Shown piece after piece: positions 46,162 to 58,221 of a stretch of DNA of 64,000 nucleotides (positions are counted from its first letter, which is position 1; each line of letters begins with the position of its first letter). The notes beneath the pieces are model-generated. The model ran no database searches. It was not told the origin of the DNA and saw only the letters and a list, made by a program, of their open reading frames with translations. Source of the DNA: Ziziphus jujuba (taxonomy: Eukaryota > Streptophyta > Magnoliopsida > Rosales > Rhamnaceae). The position numbers and the translations under genes were made by a program. The stretch covers positions 21,751,001 to 21,815,000 of the forward strand of contig NC_083383.1 in assembly GCF_031755915.1 (NCBI RefSeq), read 5' to 3'.

Positions 46162-46473
46162 TGATATGCTCACGGATGCAGGTATGGTAGTGAGATGATG
46201 ATTTTGAGTCAATGAAATGAAAGTGAATAACCAGATGATGATTGGATATGGAGATGGGATGAAAAACAATTGCAAGGAACTTAAAAATAGAAGGAAAAAA
46301 AAAAATATATATATATATATATATCCAACCAAGACCCATTACCTATTTAGAGGTAGGAACCTATGGTATTGACTTATGACCCTTTATCTATGGAAGATAA
46401 AAACCATAAGTATAAAGACACTCTCAAGTGAATAACCTAGAGGTCCAAGAATAATGGTGAAAAACCAATTCTC
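46162..46473 (-). repeat. 5' LTR of A5, truncated
   Basis: First 312 bp (plus strand TGATATGCTCACGG) matching 36290-36610. Cut at CCAATTCTC where the B5 3' LTR begins. Contains a short TA microsatellite at 46305-46323. Confidence 0.88.
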
Positions 46474-47392
46474 TAATGAGGACATGACCAAGAGCCCTTA
46501 AAGATAGAGCCCAGATCCACTTTAAATGTCTATAGGACCCATAACCCGAGCACGAGCAAAGAGATTGAAAAATGCACTAAATGGTTTAATCTAGAAGGTG
46601 TTTACAACCCAAGGAAGCAAGTTCATTAGTTAAAATGAACTAAAATTGGTCCATATGATTGGGATGGTGGATGCCAACGTGAAAGAGAGTTGAATGCATG
46701 GACTTCTACAACATGGTGATGTGGCATCATATGGTGACATGGAAACCAACTAAGCTTGGCCAAATTTTATAATTAGGAAAATATTAATGTTTATTTATGT
46801 TTTGATTGGATTTTGGCATGTTGCCTATTTACTTTCCTAATTTAGTTTTATTAGGTTTTTAAATTACTTTCCTAATTCTATTGGAGTTGAATTGGTAAAA
46901 GAATTAAAGGCCATTCAAATTAGGAAACTAGGAGCTAAATTAGGTTTCCTAAACTTCGCCAAATTAGGTTTCCTAAACCTAATCACATTAGGTTTCCTAA
47001 ACCTATCAAAATTAGGTTTTCTAAACCTAATTTTCATCCATAATTATTTCATAATTATTTTTAGCAAATTTAGGAAAGTTTTGTAATTTATTTTGCCTGT
47101 TTAAAGGCACACAAGTCATGAATAAAATTAAGATTACAATTTTGATTTAAAGTGAGAGTGATTCTCTTGGTTCTCTAAGAACTATATCGAACCTTTCAAG
47201 CTTTGCTTGTGGAGTTCAAATTTGACTTATCAATAGGTTATTCTGCACCCTATTGTGGCGTCTTCACCATACCAAGGTTCTTACCTCACATATAGGTAAT
47301 GGGTCAAGGTCTTCCATTCATAACTTGTAATTAGATGGTCTAATTCAATCTTTGTTATGGGTTTAGAGGCAGGTTGCTCTAGGCTCATATCA
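46474..47392 (+). repeat. 3' LTR of B5
   Basis: 919 bp, starts TAATGAGGACATGACC and ends GCTCATATCA, followed by TSD TGTAT. Minisatellite at about 46940-47030. Confidence 0.91.
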
Positions 47393-48175
47393 TGTATGCT
47401 TCATTTTCACCTTGAATCTTTATATGGCTTGGTCATCACAGCATGTTATAAGTGAATCATCAACATACAAGGAGATTACCATCTTATCTCCACTTGAGCT
47501 TACCTTAATGTAGAGAGTAGGTTCATTTTTCATTTATAACAAATCCATCATTTACCAAGAACTCATTAATTTAACTATACCATGCTTTTGGTGCTTTTTT
47601 AGGTCCATACAAAGCTTTATGCAATTTGTAAACCTTTTTATCCTCTCTTTCCTTGACAAAGCCTACAGGTTGTTCTACGTATACTTCTTCTTCCAAAATA
47701 CCATTTAGGATTGTAGATTTGAAATCCTAAAGGAAAATTCTCCATGAATTATTTGCAACAATATATAGGAAAGGTCTAGTGGTTTCATGCCTTGTGATGG
47801 TACAAATGTTACACTATATGCAATGCCATATTGTTGATCATAGCCTTCGAAAACAAGCCTTGCCCTGTGCCTTCAAGGTTCCATCGGGGTTTAGCTTAGT
47901 TCTAAATATCCATTTGACACCAATCACATGTCCATCTCTCAACCTAGGTACTAAACTCTAAGTGTTATTCATTGCAATCATATTAATCTCCCTCACTACA
48001 TCTTTCCATTCTTGGACTTATGCAACCACACTAAATGTTGTGGGATCATGAATTTCCATGCTTGCCCTTTCATACAGTTCTTTAAGTGACCTTCTACTTC
48101 TCTTTATAGCATGGAACTCATAGGCTGGATCAACTTCTTCGAACTCAACATCAAAATAACTTTCTTGATGTGAAC
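47393..48175 (-). pseudogene. Copia F: reverse transcriptase
   Basis: Minus strand. KKVYKLHKALYGPKKAPKAW at about 47583-47642 and VISLYVDDSLIT with YVDD at 47456-47467 are diagnostic of copia RT. Upstream (to 48175) are degenerate N-terminal RT blocks. Stops present. The 3' part continues at 33437 across B5. Confidence 0.9.
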
Positions 48176-49914
48176 TGTTAGGTCTAAAATATTGATGATT
48201 TTATGCCACATTTATAGCTTAATATTTGTTAGTTTGTGTTAATTTGTTATGGAAATATACTTAATTATGTATTTTTCATAATCTAGGTAAAAGAGGAAGA
48301 ATTTTAAGAAAACAACCATAAAAATGGATTCCTTGTGTCGAATTACGGTGGGAAACAAGATTTGAGCTCGAATGAACTAAGCATTAAAAAGATTCCAAAA
48401 AAATACCTTGAAGATTCCATAAAGATTCTATCTGGAATTTCATGATGGAAGTGGATGTCATATGAATCATCACGATTTGAGGATTTCAAATGTCTTGTTA
48501 TTTTTGGATTTCGAGGTGCGAGCAAAGAGTTATCATCATTTAAAGTTTAGAATTTATAAAAAATAATATTCTAGTTAAATCTCCACCATTGATCAAAAGA
48601 GGGAATCAAGGCAATTTGAGGACCAAGATAAAAACAAGTGGCAATAATTGGTTAATTTATCATTAATGAGGCACATGTCATGTCACATGCTTCATTAAGG
48701 GTAAATTAGACTAATTAACTATTTTTTTAGGAGGAATTAGATAAAAAGAAAATAGTAGAGAGCAAGTAATATCAAGTTTCCTTTTTACACATGAAATCCG
48801 TCCAACCATTTTCATGGCCTAAAAAAGGTATCTTCCAAGACTCCCACATTGAAAATAAAGAGAGAAAAAGATTCCCAAAGTCCTATATATATAGCCCCCA
48901 GCACATTGAAGGAAGATATACAAGTTTAGAAAATTATTTAAGAGTTTTTAGGAGGCTTAAATAGAAACAAACTAAATTTTGGGAGTTTCTAAGATTCTCT
49001 TAAGGATTCTAGGGTTTTAAAGTTTTAGAGTTTTAGAAGATCAATTAGAGAGCTTGGAGGAGGCAGAGAGACGTGGGCTTGCTTGGAGAAGAAGGCTACG
49101 ACTTTGAGAGCTCTTGGAGGAGAATTTTTTCAATAGTTTTTATTCTTTTTTCCTTTCTCTTTAATTGTGAATCTTATTATTTTTAATAATTATGGATGTT
49201 GAAATTATTTTTACCATGAATTAATTTTCATGGCTAGGGCTATGATGTAGCCCTAAGTATGAAGGTTTAATTATTTTAATATATGTTGAGTTTTATTTAA
49301 TTAGTAATATGTTTTGTTAATAAATCATTGGTATACTTAATGCTTTCATAGGCCGGAAGGAATGAATGATTTTAATAATATTTGAGCTTGGAAAATGATA
49401 ATATTATGGATCTCCAATGATTTACATGAATGCATAATTGATTGGAAAATAGTTATGTCTCATGCCATATTATTTGCTTAATCTATGCTTGATGAATTTG
49501 CATGATTTAATTTATAGGCCGGAGGGAACAAATTAGGTTATGTGAATATTATTAATTGTTAGTGGAAACTATTTTTGATTAATTTTGTGATTAAGTGTGG
49601 TTAAAAAAATTACTAGTTAATTAAATTCACATATTTAAGTAATTAAATTGGAATAGTTAGTGGTGAAATCAAATGCCCTAGGATTCATAATTATTCAATT
49701 GTCTCTTACTTAAAATTAATCTAATTTTAATTCATTGCTTTTGTTTAATTTAGTTTATTATTTTTCAATTGCTATCTTAAATTTTAGTTCAAATATTATC
49801 AAAACCTAATTATCTTTGGTACTTAATACTTGATCCCTTGGGTACGACAACCCTATTTTTCCACTTTATTACTTGAAAACGATTCGTGCACTTGCGAGTT
49901 GATTTTACACATCA
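48176..49914 (+). mobile_element. Solo LTR D7 in copia F
   Basis: Complete D LTR of 1,739 bp, TGTTAGGTCTAAAA to ACACATCA, TSD TGAAC at 48171-48175 and 49915-49919. TATA box 48884-48893, hairpin 49229-49261 (two mismatches). Confidence 0.95.
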
Positions 49915-51170
49915 TGAACGAGGAAGTTCTTAACTGAATAAAAGTGATTGATTGCACTTCTTTGTCTTCTCAATTCAAAAATTCATTTTCATCAATAACA
50001 ATATCATGTTCGATGGCCATTTGCTTCCTTGACAAGTTGTAAGCTCTATAACTCATGATCTAACAAGAATTCCAATATTTGCATTCTTGTCTAGCTAGAC
50101 CTCTTTGCTTCAATTACATGCATGCATGTAACATACACTTGCAAATATTTTCAAGTGATCAGTTGGAGGTTTAAATCCATACGATAACTCATTTGGTGTT
50201 CTTGGTTCAATTGCCTTGCTTGGAAGTCTATTTAGAAGATATATACTTGTGTTTGCAACTTCAATCCAAAACTTCTAAGGTACTTCTCATCTAGCAAGCA
50301 TCTTGGCATCTCCATTATGATTCTATTCTTCCTTTCACTTGCACCAATTTTTTTATGGTGTGTATGGTGTTGCAAGTTGATGCACTATGTCTGCTTGCTT
50401 GAAAATATCTTGGAAAGCATATGAAGTGTATTGACTCCATTATCGTTTTTAATCACCTTGATAGTTATTTGAAATTAGTTCTCCGCAAATGTCTTGAGCT
50501 TTTGAAATGTGGCTACTATCTCAAATTTTTACTTGAGGAAGTCAACTAACACTTGCTTTAGTAGTCATCAATGAAAATTACAAAATTCCTTTTGCCTGCA
50601 TGTATTGCTTCCTTCATAGTTCCATATACATCTGAGTGAATAAGTTGTAATTTCTTCTTGGTTTTTTTAAGCCTTGCCATTAGAAATGGTGTTCTTGTAT
50701 GCTTGCCAAATTAACAGGTTTGGCATATAGCATCATCTTCTTGAATCTTCACAATTTGCTAAGCATGCATTTGCTTCAATGTTGCATAGTTGTAACAGCA
50801 GAACCTTTGTGCTATAGCTTTACAACTTCACCAACAATGGCTCTCAAAACTAATTAATTTTGGAGCTCAAAATCAACCACAAGAATATTATCATTCATGT
50901 GCACCATAAGTATAGCTTTTCCATACTTTGAGATTTCACAACTTCCATCTTTTCAAAAGTGTAACCTTTTTTCAAAAGTTGATGTACACTAAGGAAGTTG
51001 TCAAATAGATTTGGTAAAAAGAGAACATTGGTAATAAGTGTGGTACCTTTAGAGGTTTTGATTACAATATCACATCTACCTTATGCTTGCATTCTTTAGA
51101 GGTCATTTGTGGCTTTGATTTTTGTTGTAATTCTATTATCAAAACTGACAAACAACTCATGGTTGTGCCT
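49915..51170 (-). pseudogene. Copia F: integrase and downstream
   Basis: Degenerate copia integrase. Legible pieces are ERKNRIIMEMPRCLLDEK (about 50280-50340), then RTPNELSYGFKPPTDHLKIF (about 50140-50205), which match the ERKN and P-E-GxKP blocks of copia integrases. Toward 51170 the zinc-finger and N-terminal core can only be followed in pieces. Frames change repeatedly. Confidence 0.8.
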
Positions 51171-51340
51171 CATATGGTTTATTCAACCACTGTTCAAAAT
51201 CCATGCATCTTTGCCAGTACTTGCAAGATTGCATGAAGATGTGAATCTATTATGCTCATGCTCCATATTGGTGGTTTGTTGTTGATAGGTTCTTGGATAT
51301 GTCTAGCTTCCTATCTTTTCTTCTTTATTATTATTATTTT
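51171..51340 (-). pseudogene. Copia F: protease remnant
   Basis: AWILNSG at about 51190-51212 corresponds to the copia active-site block WILDSGCSNHM. The catalytic Asp is Asn and the next codon but one is a stop before NHM. Inactive. Confidence 0.82.
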
Positions 51341-52170
51341 GTAAACTCTTTATACATGACTAAATTGTTTGCAAATTTTGCACTGAAATTTGATCTCCAC
51401 CAACAAATCTTGGCCAAATGACCTTGTCTCTTGCAATTGAAGTAAGGCCAATATGTCTTTTTTCCCTCCTTGATTCATGTTGACATTCCCTTTATTTTGT
51501 CTTTGAAATGTTGAGCATCGAAAATTGTCTTGCCTTTGTTCCTTGCTACAAGTGACTCCTTAGTTGAGGTTAATTCACCTCGTTGCCTAAAGTTTCTTCT
51601 ATGTTCCATGGCATGTAAAAGCATTAAGTAATTCATACAAAGAGATTCTTGTTAATTCTCTTATTCCTCCAAGTGATAATATCTTGGACTCAAATATTTT
51701 GGCAAGACGAATCAAGATTTTTTCAGTAGTACTTTGATCTAACAAAACTTTACCAAGCAACCCAGTTTGGTTGACAACTTTCATGACCCTATTTACAAAG
51801 TCCTTCATGTGTTCATTCTCCTCCATCTTAACATCTGATTTATTCTTATGTTACATTGGAACTGTTTTTGAATCCTCCCTTAAGCTTCTTTTGGTGTATA
51901 ACAACAAATCATAATACTTGTGAAGATGTAACCAATCACAACTACTTGTATAGCTGTGAGAGCTTTGAGGAGTCTTGCATTTTCTTCATTATGGAGCTTT
52001 ATTTGGTTGATTGAAGCTCTTGTCCTTAATGGTTCAAATTTGTAATTTACTTTTATAAACTCCTAAAAATCAAATGCTTAAAGATAACCTTTCATCTTAA
52101 TACACCAAAAAGGATAGTTTTCTCCATTGAAGATTAGTGGTGAAGGTGCTAAAAAATAAAAGGATGCCAT
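51341..52170 (-). pseudogene. Copia F: gag
   Basis: Start ATG 52170 (MASFYFLAPSPLIFNGENYP), then FWCIKMKGYL, the copia gag opening. The middle block at 51599-51826 carries HMKDFVNRVMKVVNQ and FESKILSLGGIRELTRISL. The knuckle region near 51405-51440 reads FNCKRQGHLAKIC with the first Cys lost. Frameshifted in several places. Start chosen because it leads straight into the conserved SPLIFNGENY motif. Confidence 0.85.
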
Positions 52171-52254
52171 TGAAACCGATTCTTGTTCTTTGGTTTCTCA
52201 CTCACAAAGTTGCTTTTCAAAGGATTGAAGTAGGGCAATAATACTAATTTGCAG

Positions 52255-52870
52255 TGAGTCAAGGTTGGTTATAAAGAGGAATTGAAGTGTTTAGGTTGTT
52301 GGTTTATTGAATTGGTTGAAATTTTGGCTCATGGTTTTGATAACATATATGCAACAATGAGTTGCATCTTCAAGCCAATAGGCTTAGCTTTTCCTTTTTG
52401 TGTTTTTTCAAACTCAAAGAGAACAAAAACATGACATTTCATTTCGTTACTTGCAAATATATTACAACCAAAAATTAGTGTGAAAAGAAAGCTTAAGAAC
52501 CGTCCATTGTAACAAATGAGAAGCAACTGCTTCACTTTGAAGCATTCAGTAGTGTGGATGCAAGGTCATCATATGTGGTTCAATGCCTCCATGCCACTTG
52601 CCACCCTCTCATAGCTTACCTCAAGATGAAGTAATTCCTTGCTTGACATATATCACTAGTCCCATTATTTAGTTTCTAGGTCAAATCCGAGCTCACCATG
52701 TGACTAAGCTTTTGTAAGTAGGTCAAGCTTCTCAAATAGCTTAAGCAGTTGCCTTAAACAATTTCCAAAACTAGCTTCTATTCATAATTACAAGTCATTT
52801 GGTATTGTTAATCACCTACTTAAAAGCGCTAAAGAAAACTATTCAATATAACATATAAATAAAAGTTGAA
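52255..52870 (-). repeat. 5' LTR of copia F, outer end truncated
   Basis: Collinear with the tandem units (30860-31254) and with 32391-32530. It loses similarity near 52845 and does not reach the TGTCAAAG terminus. Between it and gag (52171-52254) I find no clear primer site. Confidence 0.68.
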
Positions 52871-53751
52871 TAGTCAGTAAATAAAACTATCATATGTCGT
52901 CATGAGGTTCTTTTGGATTTTCTCAAAAATCATCAAAAAAAAAAAAAAGAGAGAGAAACTCATCTCCCATTCTCCTTATTATTTATGGCTATTAATATGG
53001 TTAAATAATATTCTAAAAACTCATCCCTGAAAAAATCATTTTTTTCCTTATTATTATTAAAGATATTTCATATAAAAATTTCATACACTAATACATATTC
53101 ATATATGGATATGTAATAAATAGAATTTCAATATCATAATAATAGATTTCCATAATGAGATTGATAACCTTAAAATAAATGTCATCGTAAGTAAATTATC
53201 TTACAAGATAAAAACGTATTTATAGGATAAATAACAATAATAATAATAATAATAATAACAAAGGTAATTAAATTATATTGTAGGGAAATTAATTACTTGT
53301 AAGGAATTAAAAAAAATATATATATTTACAATAAAAAAACATTAAAAAAATTTATAATTTATATATTAATATTTTTATTGGTTTATTATATTTGTTTTAC
53401 TGTAAAATAATGGAATTTTTTATACAATAATTAATAATGAAGTTGATCTCCGTATTTGTATAATCTATATATTAGTATATTTAATGTTTTATATTTATTT
53501 TACGGTAAAATTAATAAGATTTTATTTACAGTAATTAATAATGAGATTGGCCTTCTTGTTTAATTTCTTTTTGATTTTTTAAAAGATAAAGTAAAAAAAA
53601 TTGTATATAATATAAGATGTTCTTATTATTAAAGATATTTTAATAAAAAATTCCATATACTAATATATTTCAAGTATAAATATGTAATAAATGAAATTTC
53701 ATTGTAAAATAATAAGATTAATATACAGTAACTAATAATGAGATTGATTTC
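52871..53751. repeat. AT-rich segment with diverged direct repeats
   Basis: No gene or element recognised. About 80 percent AT with an A run and AG run near 52937-52957, an AAT microsatellite (53229-53258), and three diverged copies of a module containing GTAAAATAAT then AATTAATAATGAGATTG at about 53399-53452, 53503-53552 and 53703-53750; AAAGATATTT is shared by 53060 and 53630. Confidence 0.6.
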
Positions 53752-54706
53752 TGATAAGGACATGATTAGGAACACCTGAAGATGGAGTCCAGAGCCACTT
53801 TTACCGGATCAATAACTAGGGCTAAAGCAAAGAGGTTTAAAAAAGCATTAAATAATTTAAGCTATGAGATGTTCACATTTCAAGGAAGCAAGTTCATTAC
53901 TGAAGATGAACCAAAATTGGTCCATATGATTAGGACGGAGGATGCAAACATGAAAGAGAGCTTAACACATGGAATCCTACAACATGGTGATGTGGCAAGT
54001 TTTGATGACATGGATGATGATATGGTATCATATGGTGACATGGTACTTTTGCCACTGGAGGGTGATATACGCCTACATGGCATTCAACTAAGCTTGGCCA
54101 AATCTTATAATTAGGATATATTAACTTTTTATTATGTCTTGATTGGATTTTGACATGCAGCATATTTTACTTTTCTAATTTAGTTTTATTAGGTTTGTAA
54201 ATCACTTTCCTATTTTACTTAGAGTTGACTGGTCAAATAATTAAAGGCCATTCAAATAACCAAATTAGGTTTCCTAAACCTAATCCAATTAGGTTTCTTA
54301 AACCTAACCTGATTAGGATTCCTAACTCTAACCCAATTAGGTTTCCTAAACCTAACCCAATTAGGTTTCTTAAACTTAAATTTCAACTATAATGGTTTTT
54401 AGCAAATTTAGGAAAGCTTTGTAATTTATTTTGTCTATTTAAAGGCACATAAGTCATGAATAAAGGCAGATTATAATTTTGATTCAAAGTGAGAGTGATT
54501 CTCTTGGTTCTCTAAGAACTAGATCGAACTTTCAAGCTTTGTTTGTGGAGTTCAAATTTGACTTATAAATAGGTTATTTCGCACCCTATTATGGTGTCTT
54601 CACCATTCCAAGTTTCTTACCTCAAATATAGGTAAAAGGTCGAGGTCTTCCATTGATAACTTGTAATTAGACTGTCCAAATCAATCTTTGTTATGGGTTT
54701 AAAGGC
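53752..54706 (+). repeat. B LTR, right end missing
   Basis: Starts TGATAAGGACATGATT after ATTTC and follows the B LTR for 955 bp to GGTTTAAAGGCA, 25 bp short of the end, where C LTR sequence takes over. Minisatellite at about 54258-54380. Confidence 0.88.
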
Positions 54707-55163
54707 ATTATTTTCATTGTAAATTAATTAATTCCTAATTCAAAATAAAGAAATTAATTAATCAAATTTAGTTTAGGAAACTTAGTTTAGCTATTAGAAT
54801 TCGGCCAAGTTTTTTAATTCCTGTAGGTGGTCGGTTTTGAATTTAGTTTTTTAGGGTTTTTTCTTTGTAATCTTAGCCTATTTAAGGGCTTATTTATTAA
54901 TGAGAAGGAAGCTTGAATTTTATACAGAAAATTATTTATGAGATTGAATTCTCTTTCTTCTTTTGAACACCTAAAACACCATTAGTGAATGAGTGTTTTA
55001 GTACTAATAGGCCTTCCATCACCTATTGTGGTGTCTTTATTATATACCGAGGTTTCTAATCACAAGTTGGTTAGGGATCAAGGTGATCATTAGAACTTGA
55101 ACATAATTAGATCCGGGCTAATATAATACGGGTTTAGGAGTAGGTCATCCAAGGTTCGTATCA
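54707..55163 (+). repeat. C LTR, right 457 bp
   Basis: From TTATTTTCATTGTAAATTAA to GGTTCGTATCA at 55163. The right edge is a true LTR terminus facing B6 gag; the left edge is a junction with the B LTR. Confidence 0.88.
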
Positions 55164-56488
55164 TTTATACCTTATCCTTGACTTTGTACCTAGTATGAAA
55201 GATGTTCTCTCGTTGCACTTCCTTCTCATCTTTATACACAGTTAAAGCTCTTCTAGCAACCAATGACAAGCCCCCTCCAACTGGATACTTGTAATCTTCT
55301 TCATCTTCATCACCAACGTCCTCCAATGGTGGCATGGATTCATTGTCCGACTCTTCTTCTTCAGTTTCAACGTCTCCACTTTTCCGAATCACCATGACCC
55401 TCTTATTAGGACATTGACTTGCAATATGACCCCTGCCTTGACATTTAAAGCACATGATATCTCGATTTCTAGTTGAAGATGAATCGGATTTACTTACTTG
55501 CTTAGATGAGGATGGTTCGGCCTTAACTATGAATTTAGGCCTTGTGGTGGCTTTATCTTCAAACCTGGGCTGATTTGGTTTCCATGTGGATGGGCTTGCT
55601 TTCCAAGTGTTGAGCAATACTAGGTCTTGTGGTACCCCTCCTCTTGAGTTGTTGCTCTACTTTGATGGCCATGTGCAGCATCTCCTCAATCTCCACATAA
55701 TGGTGCAAGTCCACTTGATTTGCTATTTCCCTATTCAAACCAGCCAAGAAACGTGCCATTGTAGCCTCCCTATCCTCCTCAAAATTAGCCCTCATCATAA
55801 GGATTTCCATCTCCTTATAATAGTCCTCCACACTTCTATTTCCTTGAGACAAGCTTTGTAATTTCTGAAAAATGCTCCTATAGTAATTGCTAGGTACAAA
55901 ACGCTTCCTCATCAAAGCCTTCATCTCCTCCCATGTATCTATAGGTCTTTGTCCTGCTCGCCTCCTAGAAAGTGTCTCTTTGTCCCACCATCCAATAGTA
56001 TAGTCCGTGAGTTCAACAGCGGCTAATTTAACCTTTTTAGCCTCGGAGTAGTTCTGACAACCAAATACCATCTCAATTCTCTTCTCCCACTCGAGATATG
56101 CTTCTTGATCACTTTTACCTTGGAATGATGGTATTTTCATCTTAATTCCTCCATAATCACTGCCTTGGTCTAACCTCTCTCTCCCACGGAATTGGTTGGT
56201 TCCCAAACCAATATCTTCCTCTTCTTCCTCATAGTCATCTCCCACACGTTCCCATTCTTCCCTTCTTGGAGTATTTCATCCTCTACCACGTCCATGAGCA
56301 AACCTTTGTGGAGGTTGTGGCTACGGTGTTTGGATTGATGATTCCATCCTATCCAACCTATCATGGATCTGCCCCATCTCCAACCGTAGTGCTCTTTGAA
56401 ATTCTCCCACCATGGCTTGAATGTATGACTTCGGATCAGCCACACATGGAGTTTCATCCATGCTTTCTTTGCTTTTGTCTTGTGACAT
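55164..56488 (-). pseudogene. Element B6 gag
   Basis: From ATG 56488 (MSQDKSKESMDETPCVADPK) to the start of the protease (ENIFHTRYKVKDKV). This is the longest gag reading of family B: coiled start LRLEMGQIHDRLDRM, acidic linker, KMKIPSFQGKSDQEAYLEWE, GWWDKETLSRRRAGQRPIDT, MRKRFVPSNYYRSIFQKLQS, LSQGNRSVEDYYKEMEILMM, CCHC knuckle CFKCQGRGHIASQC, acidic tail. Two frameshifts (about 56230 and 55600). Cut by the C LTR terminus before the protease active site. Confidence 0.92.
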
Positions 56489-57172
56489 GATTTTTCTGCA
56501 AAATTTGTGAGTAAAAAAGAAAGGCCTCACAACACTCCCTCATGTGTCTCGCTCAAATTCAAGGTCACTCGTTTTTGTACTCTAGTTATAGTTTGACTTT
56601 TACCCTCTATAATTCTCACTTTTCTTGCCTTTTACCACTCTAGTAATTCTATTTGGTTCTTTGCAAACTAATTTCAAACTAAAACAAACTAGCAAGTAAC
56701 AATCCAAATAGACCTACCAAACAGTTATGAAAATAAGGCTAAAAAGACAAATAGAATGAAAAGTAACAAGAAAAAGGCAACGATGAAAGCTCAACAAGAA
56801 ATTTAGCAAGAACAAAAGAAACTAGTATGTGAGGAACAAATTGGAATGAGATTTGAAAATGGAATTAGTGAATATTCAAAAAAACCTTCTTGGGTATTGA
56901 TTTTCGCTTGTTTTTGGTGCTCCTCAAATCAGCTAAAAAATTTCACTACCTGTTATCTCTTGAAATCTCAATAATTCAATGCCACAAACCACAAAACGAT
57001 ATATATATATATATATATATTGTGTTCAATAAAAAGAACAAGCTTTATAAAATGAAAGAACGCAATGACCAAACAGATGAGTCAACTAAAAAAAAAAAAT
57101 CAAAGAAAACAAAGAACAAAGAACAAAATCAGACAACAAAGATAGATGGATCAAACCTATAATTAGAAACTA
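56489..57172 (-). other. B6 untranslated leader
   Basis: Collinear with B2 and B5 leaders; includes a TA microsatellite at 57000-57020. Nothing coding. Confidence 0.77.
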
Positions 57173-57184
57173 ACTCTGATACCA
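57173..57184 (-). promoter_or_regulatory. tRNA-iMet primer site of B6
   Basis: Minus strand TGGTATCAGAGT, one mismatch at the last base. Confidence 0.9.
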
Positions 57185-57187
57185 AAT

Positions 57188-58033
57188 TGATACGAACCTA
57201 AAGCGACCTGCCTCTAAACCCGTAACAAAGATTGAATTAGGACCGTCACAAGTTATCAATGGAAGACCTTGACCCGTTACCCATATTTGAGGTAAGAACC
57301 TTGGTATAGTGAAGACGCCACAATAGGATGCAGAATAACCTATTGATAAGTCGAATTTGAACTCCACAAACAAAGCTTGAAAAAGTTTGATATAGTTCTT
57401 AGAGAACCAAGAGAATCACTCTCACTTTGAATCAAAATTGTAATCTCCTCTTTATTCATGACTTATGTGTCTTTAAATAGGCAAAATAAATTACAAAGCT
57501 TTCCTAAATTTGGTAAAAGTAAAGGTGGAATAATAATGGACGAAAATTAGGTTTAGGAAACCTAATGTGATTAGGTTTAGGAAACCTAATTTGGTTAGGT
57601 TTATGAAACCTAATGTAGCTCCTAGTTTCCTAATTTGAATGTCCTTTAATTCTTTTGACCAATTCAACTCTAATAAAACTAGGAAAGTAATTTAAAAACC
57701 TAATAAAAACTAAATTAGGAAAGTAAATAGGCAACGTGCCAAAATCCAATCAAAACATAAATAAAAATTAATATTTTCCTAATTATAAAACTTGGCCAAG
57801 CTTAGTTGGATGCCATGTCACCATATGATGCCACATTACCATGTTGTTGAAGTCCATGCGTTAAACTCTCTTTCACATTGGCATCCACCATCCCAATCAT
57901 ATGGACCAATTTTAGTTCATCTTCACTAATGAACTTGCTTCCTTGGGTTGAAAACACCTCCTGGATTAAACCATTTAGTGCCTCTTTCAATCTCTTTGCT
58001 CGTGCTCGGGTTATGGGTCCTGTAGACATTTGA
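57188..58033 (-). repeat. 5' LTR of B6, outer end truncated
   Basis: 846 bp from TGATACGAACC to ACATTTGAAG. Three minisatellite units at about 57545-57615. Joins an inverted gag piece; AGAAG or GAAG is common to both partners at the junction. Confidence 0.9.
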
Positions 58034-58221
58034 AGAGCTCTAACTGTATACAAAGATGAGACGGAAGTGCAACGGGAGAACATCTTTCATATTAGGTGCA
58101 AAGTCAAGGATAAGGTATGTAGTATGATTATTGATGGTAGGAGTTGTACTAATGTTGATAATGTTACTATGGTTGAAAAGATAGGTTTACCCACTATGAA
58201 GCATCCAGAATCATATAAGCT
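58034..58221 (+). pseudogene. B gag/protease fragment, plus strand
   Basis: ALTVYKDETEVQRENIFHIR, then SMIIDGRSCTNVDNV and MVEKIGLPTMKHPESYKL. Same region that B6 lacks, but inverted. The protease D-G-G is D-G-R here. Cut on the right by Athila D6. Confidence 0.88.

Larger units (their letters stand above)
36290..46473 (-). mobile_element. Element A5, nested in B5, hollowed out by Athila sequence
   Basis: A-family element in minus orientation: 3' LTR 36290-37109, polypurine tract 37110-37124, primer site 46147-46158, 5' LTR from 46162. Nearly all internal sequence between is D-family and H-family material, so A coding capacity cannot be judged. The left flank is GACAA; the right flank is lost because its 5' LTR is cut at 46473 against the B5 3' LTR. 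Confidence 0.82.
33438..47392 (+). mobile_element. Element B5: Ty3/gypsy insertion in copia F, carrying nested A5 and Athila pieces
   Basis: B-family element in plus orientation. 5' LTR begins TGCTGAGGACATGA at 33438; 3' LTR ends CTCATATCA at 47392; TSD TGTAT at 33433-33437 and 47393-47397. Copia RT frame is restored when it is removed. Inside: leader, broken gag, a stray B LTR fragment, RT/RNase H pieces, then A5 (36290-46473). Its integrase and polypurine tract are lost at the A5 right junction. Confidence 0.92.
30731..52870 (-). mobile_element. Element F: degenerate Ty1/copia element, split by three insertions
   Basis: Minus-strand copia element: gag (51400-52170), protease, integrase (49915-51200), RT (47393-48175), then RT end and RNase H (32627-33437), polypurine tract and 3' LTR. 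INT before RT gives copia order. It is interrupted by the solo C LTR (31260-32385), by B5 (33438-47392) and by solo LTR D7 (48176-49914), each with a perfect TSD. Left edge is uncertain because the 3' LTR merges into the tandem array; the right LTR is truncated near 52860. Confidence 0.85.
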
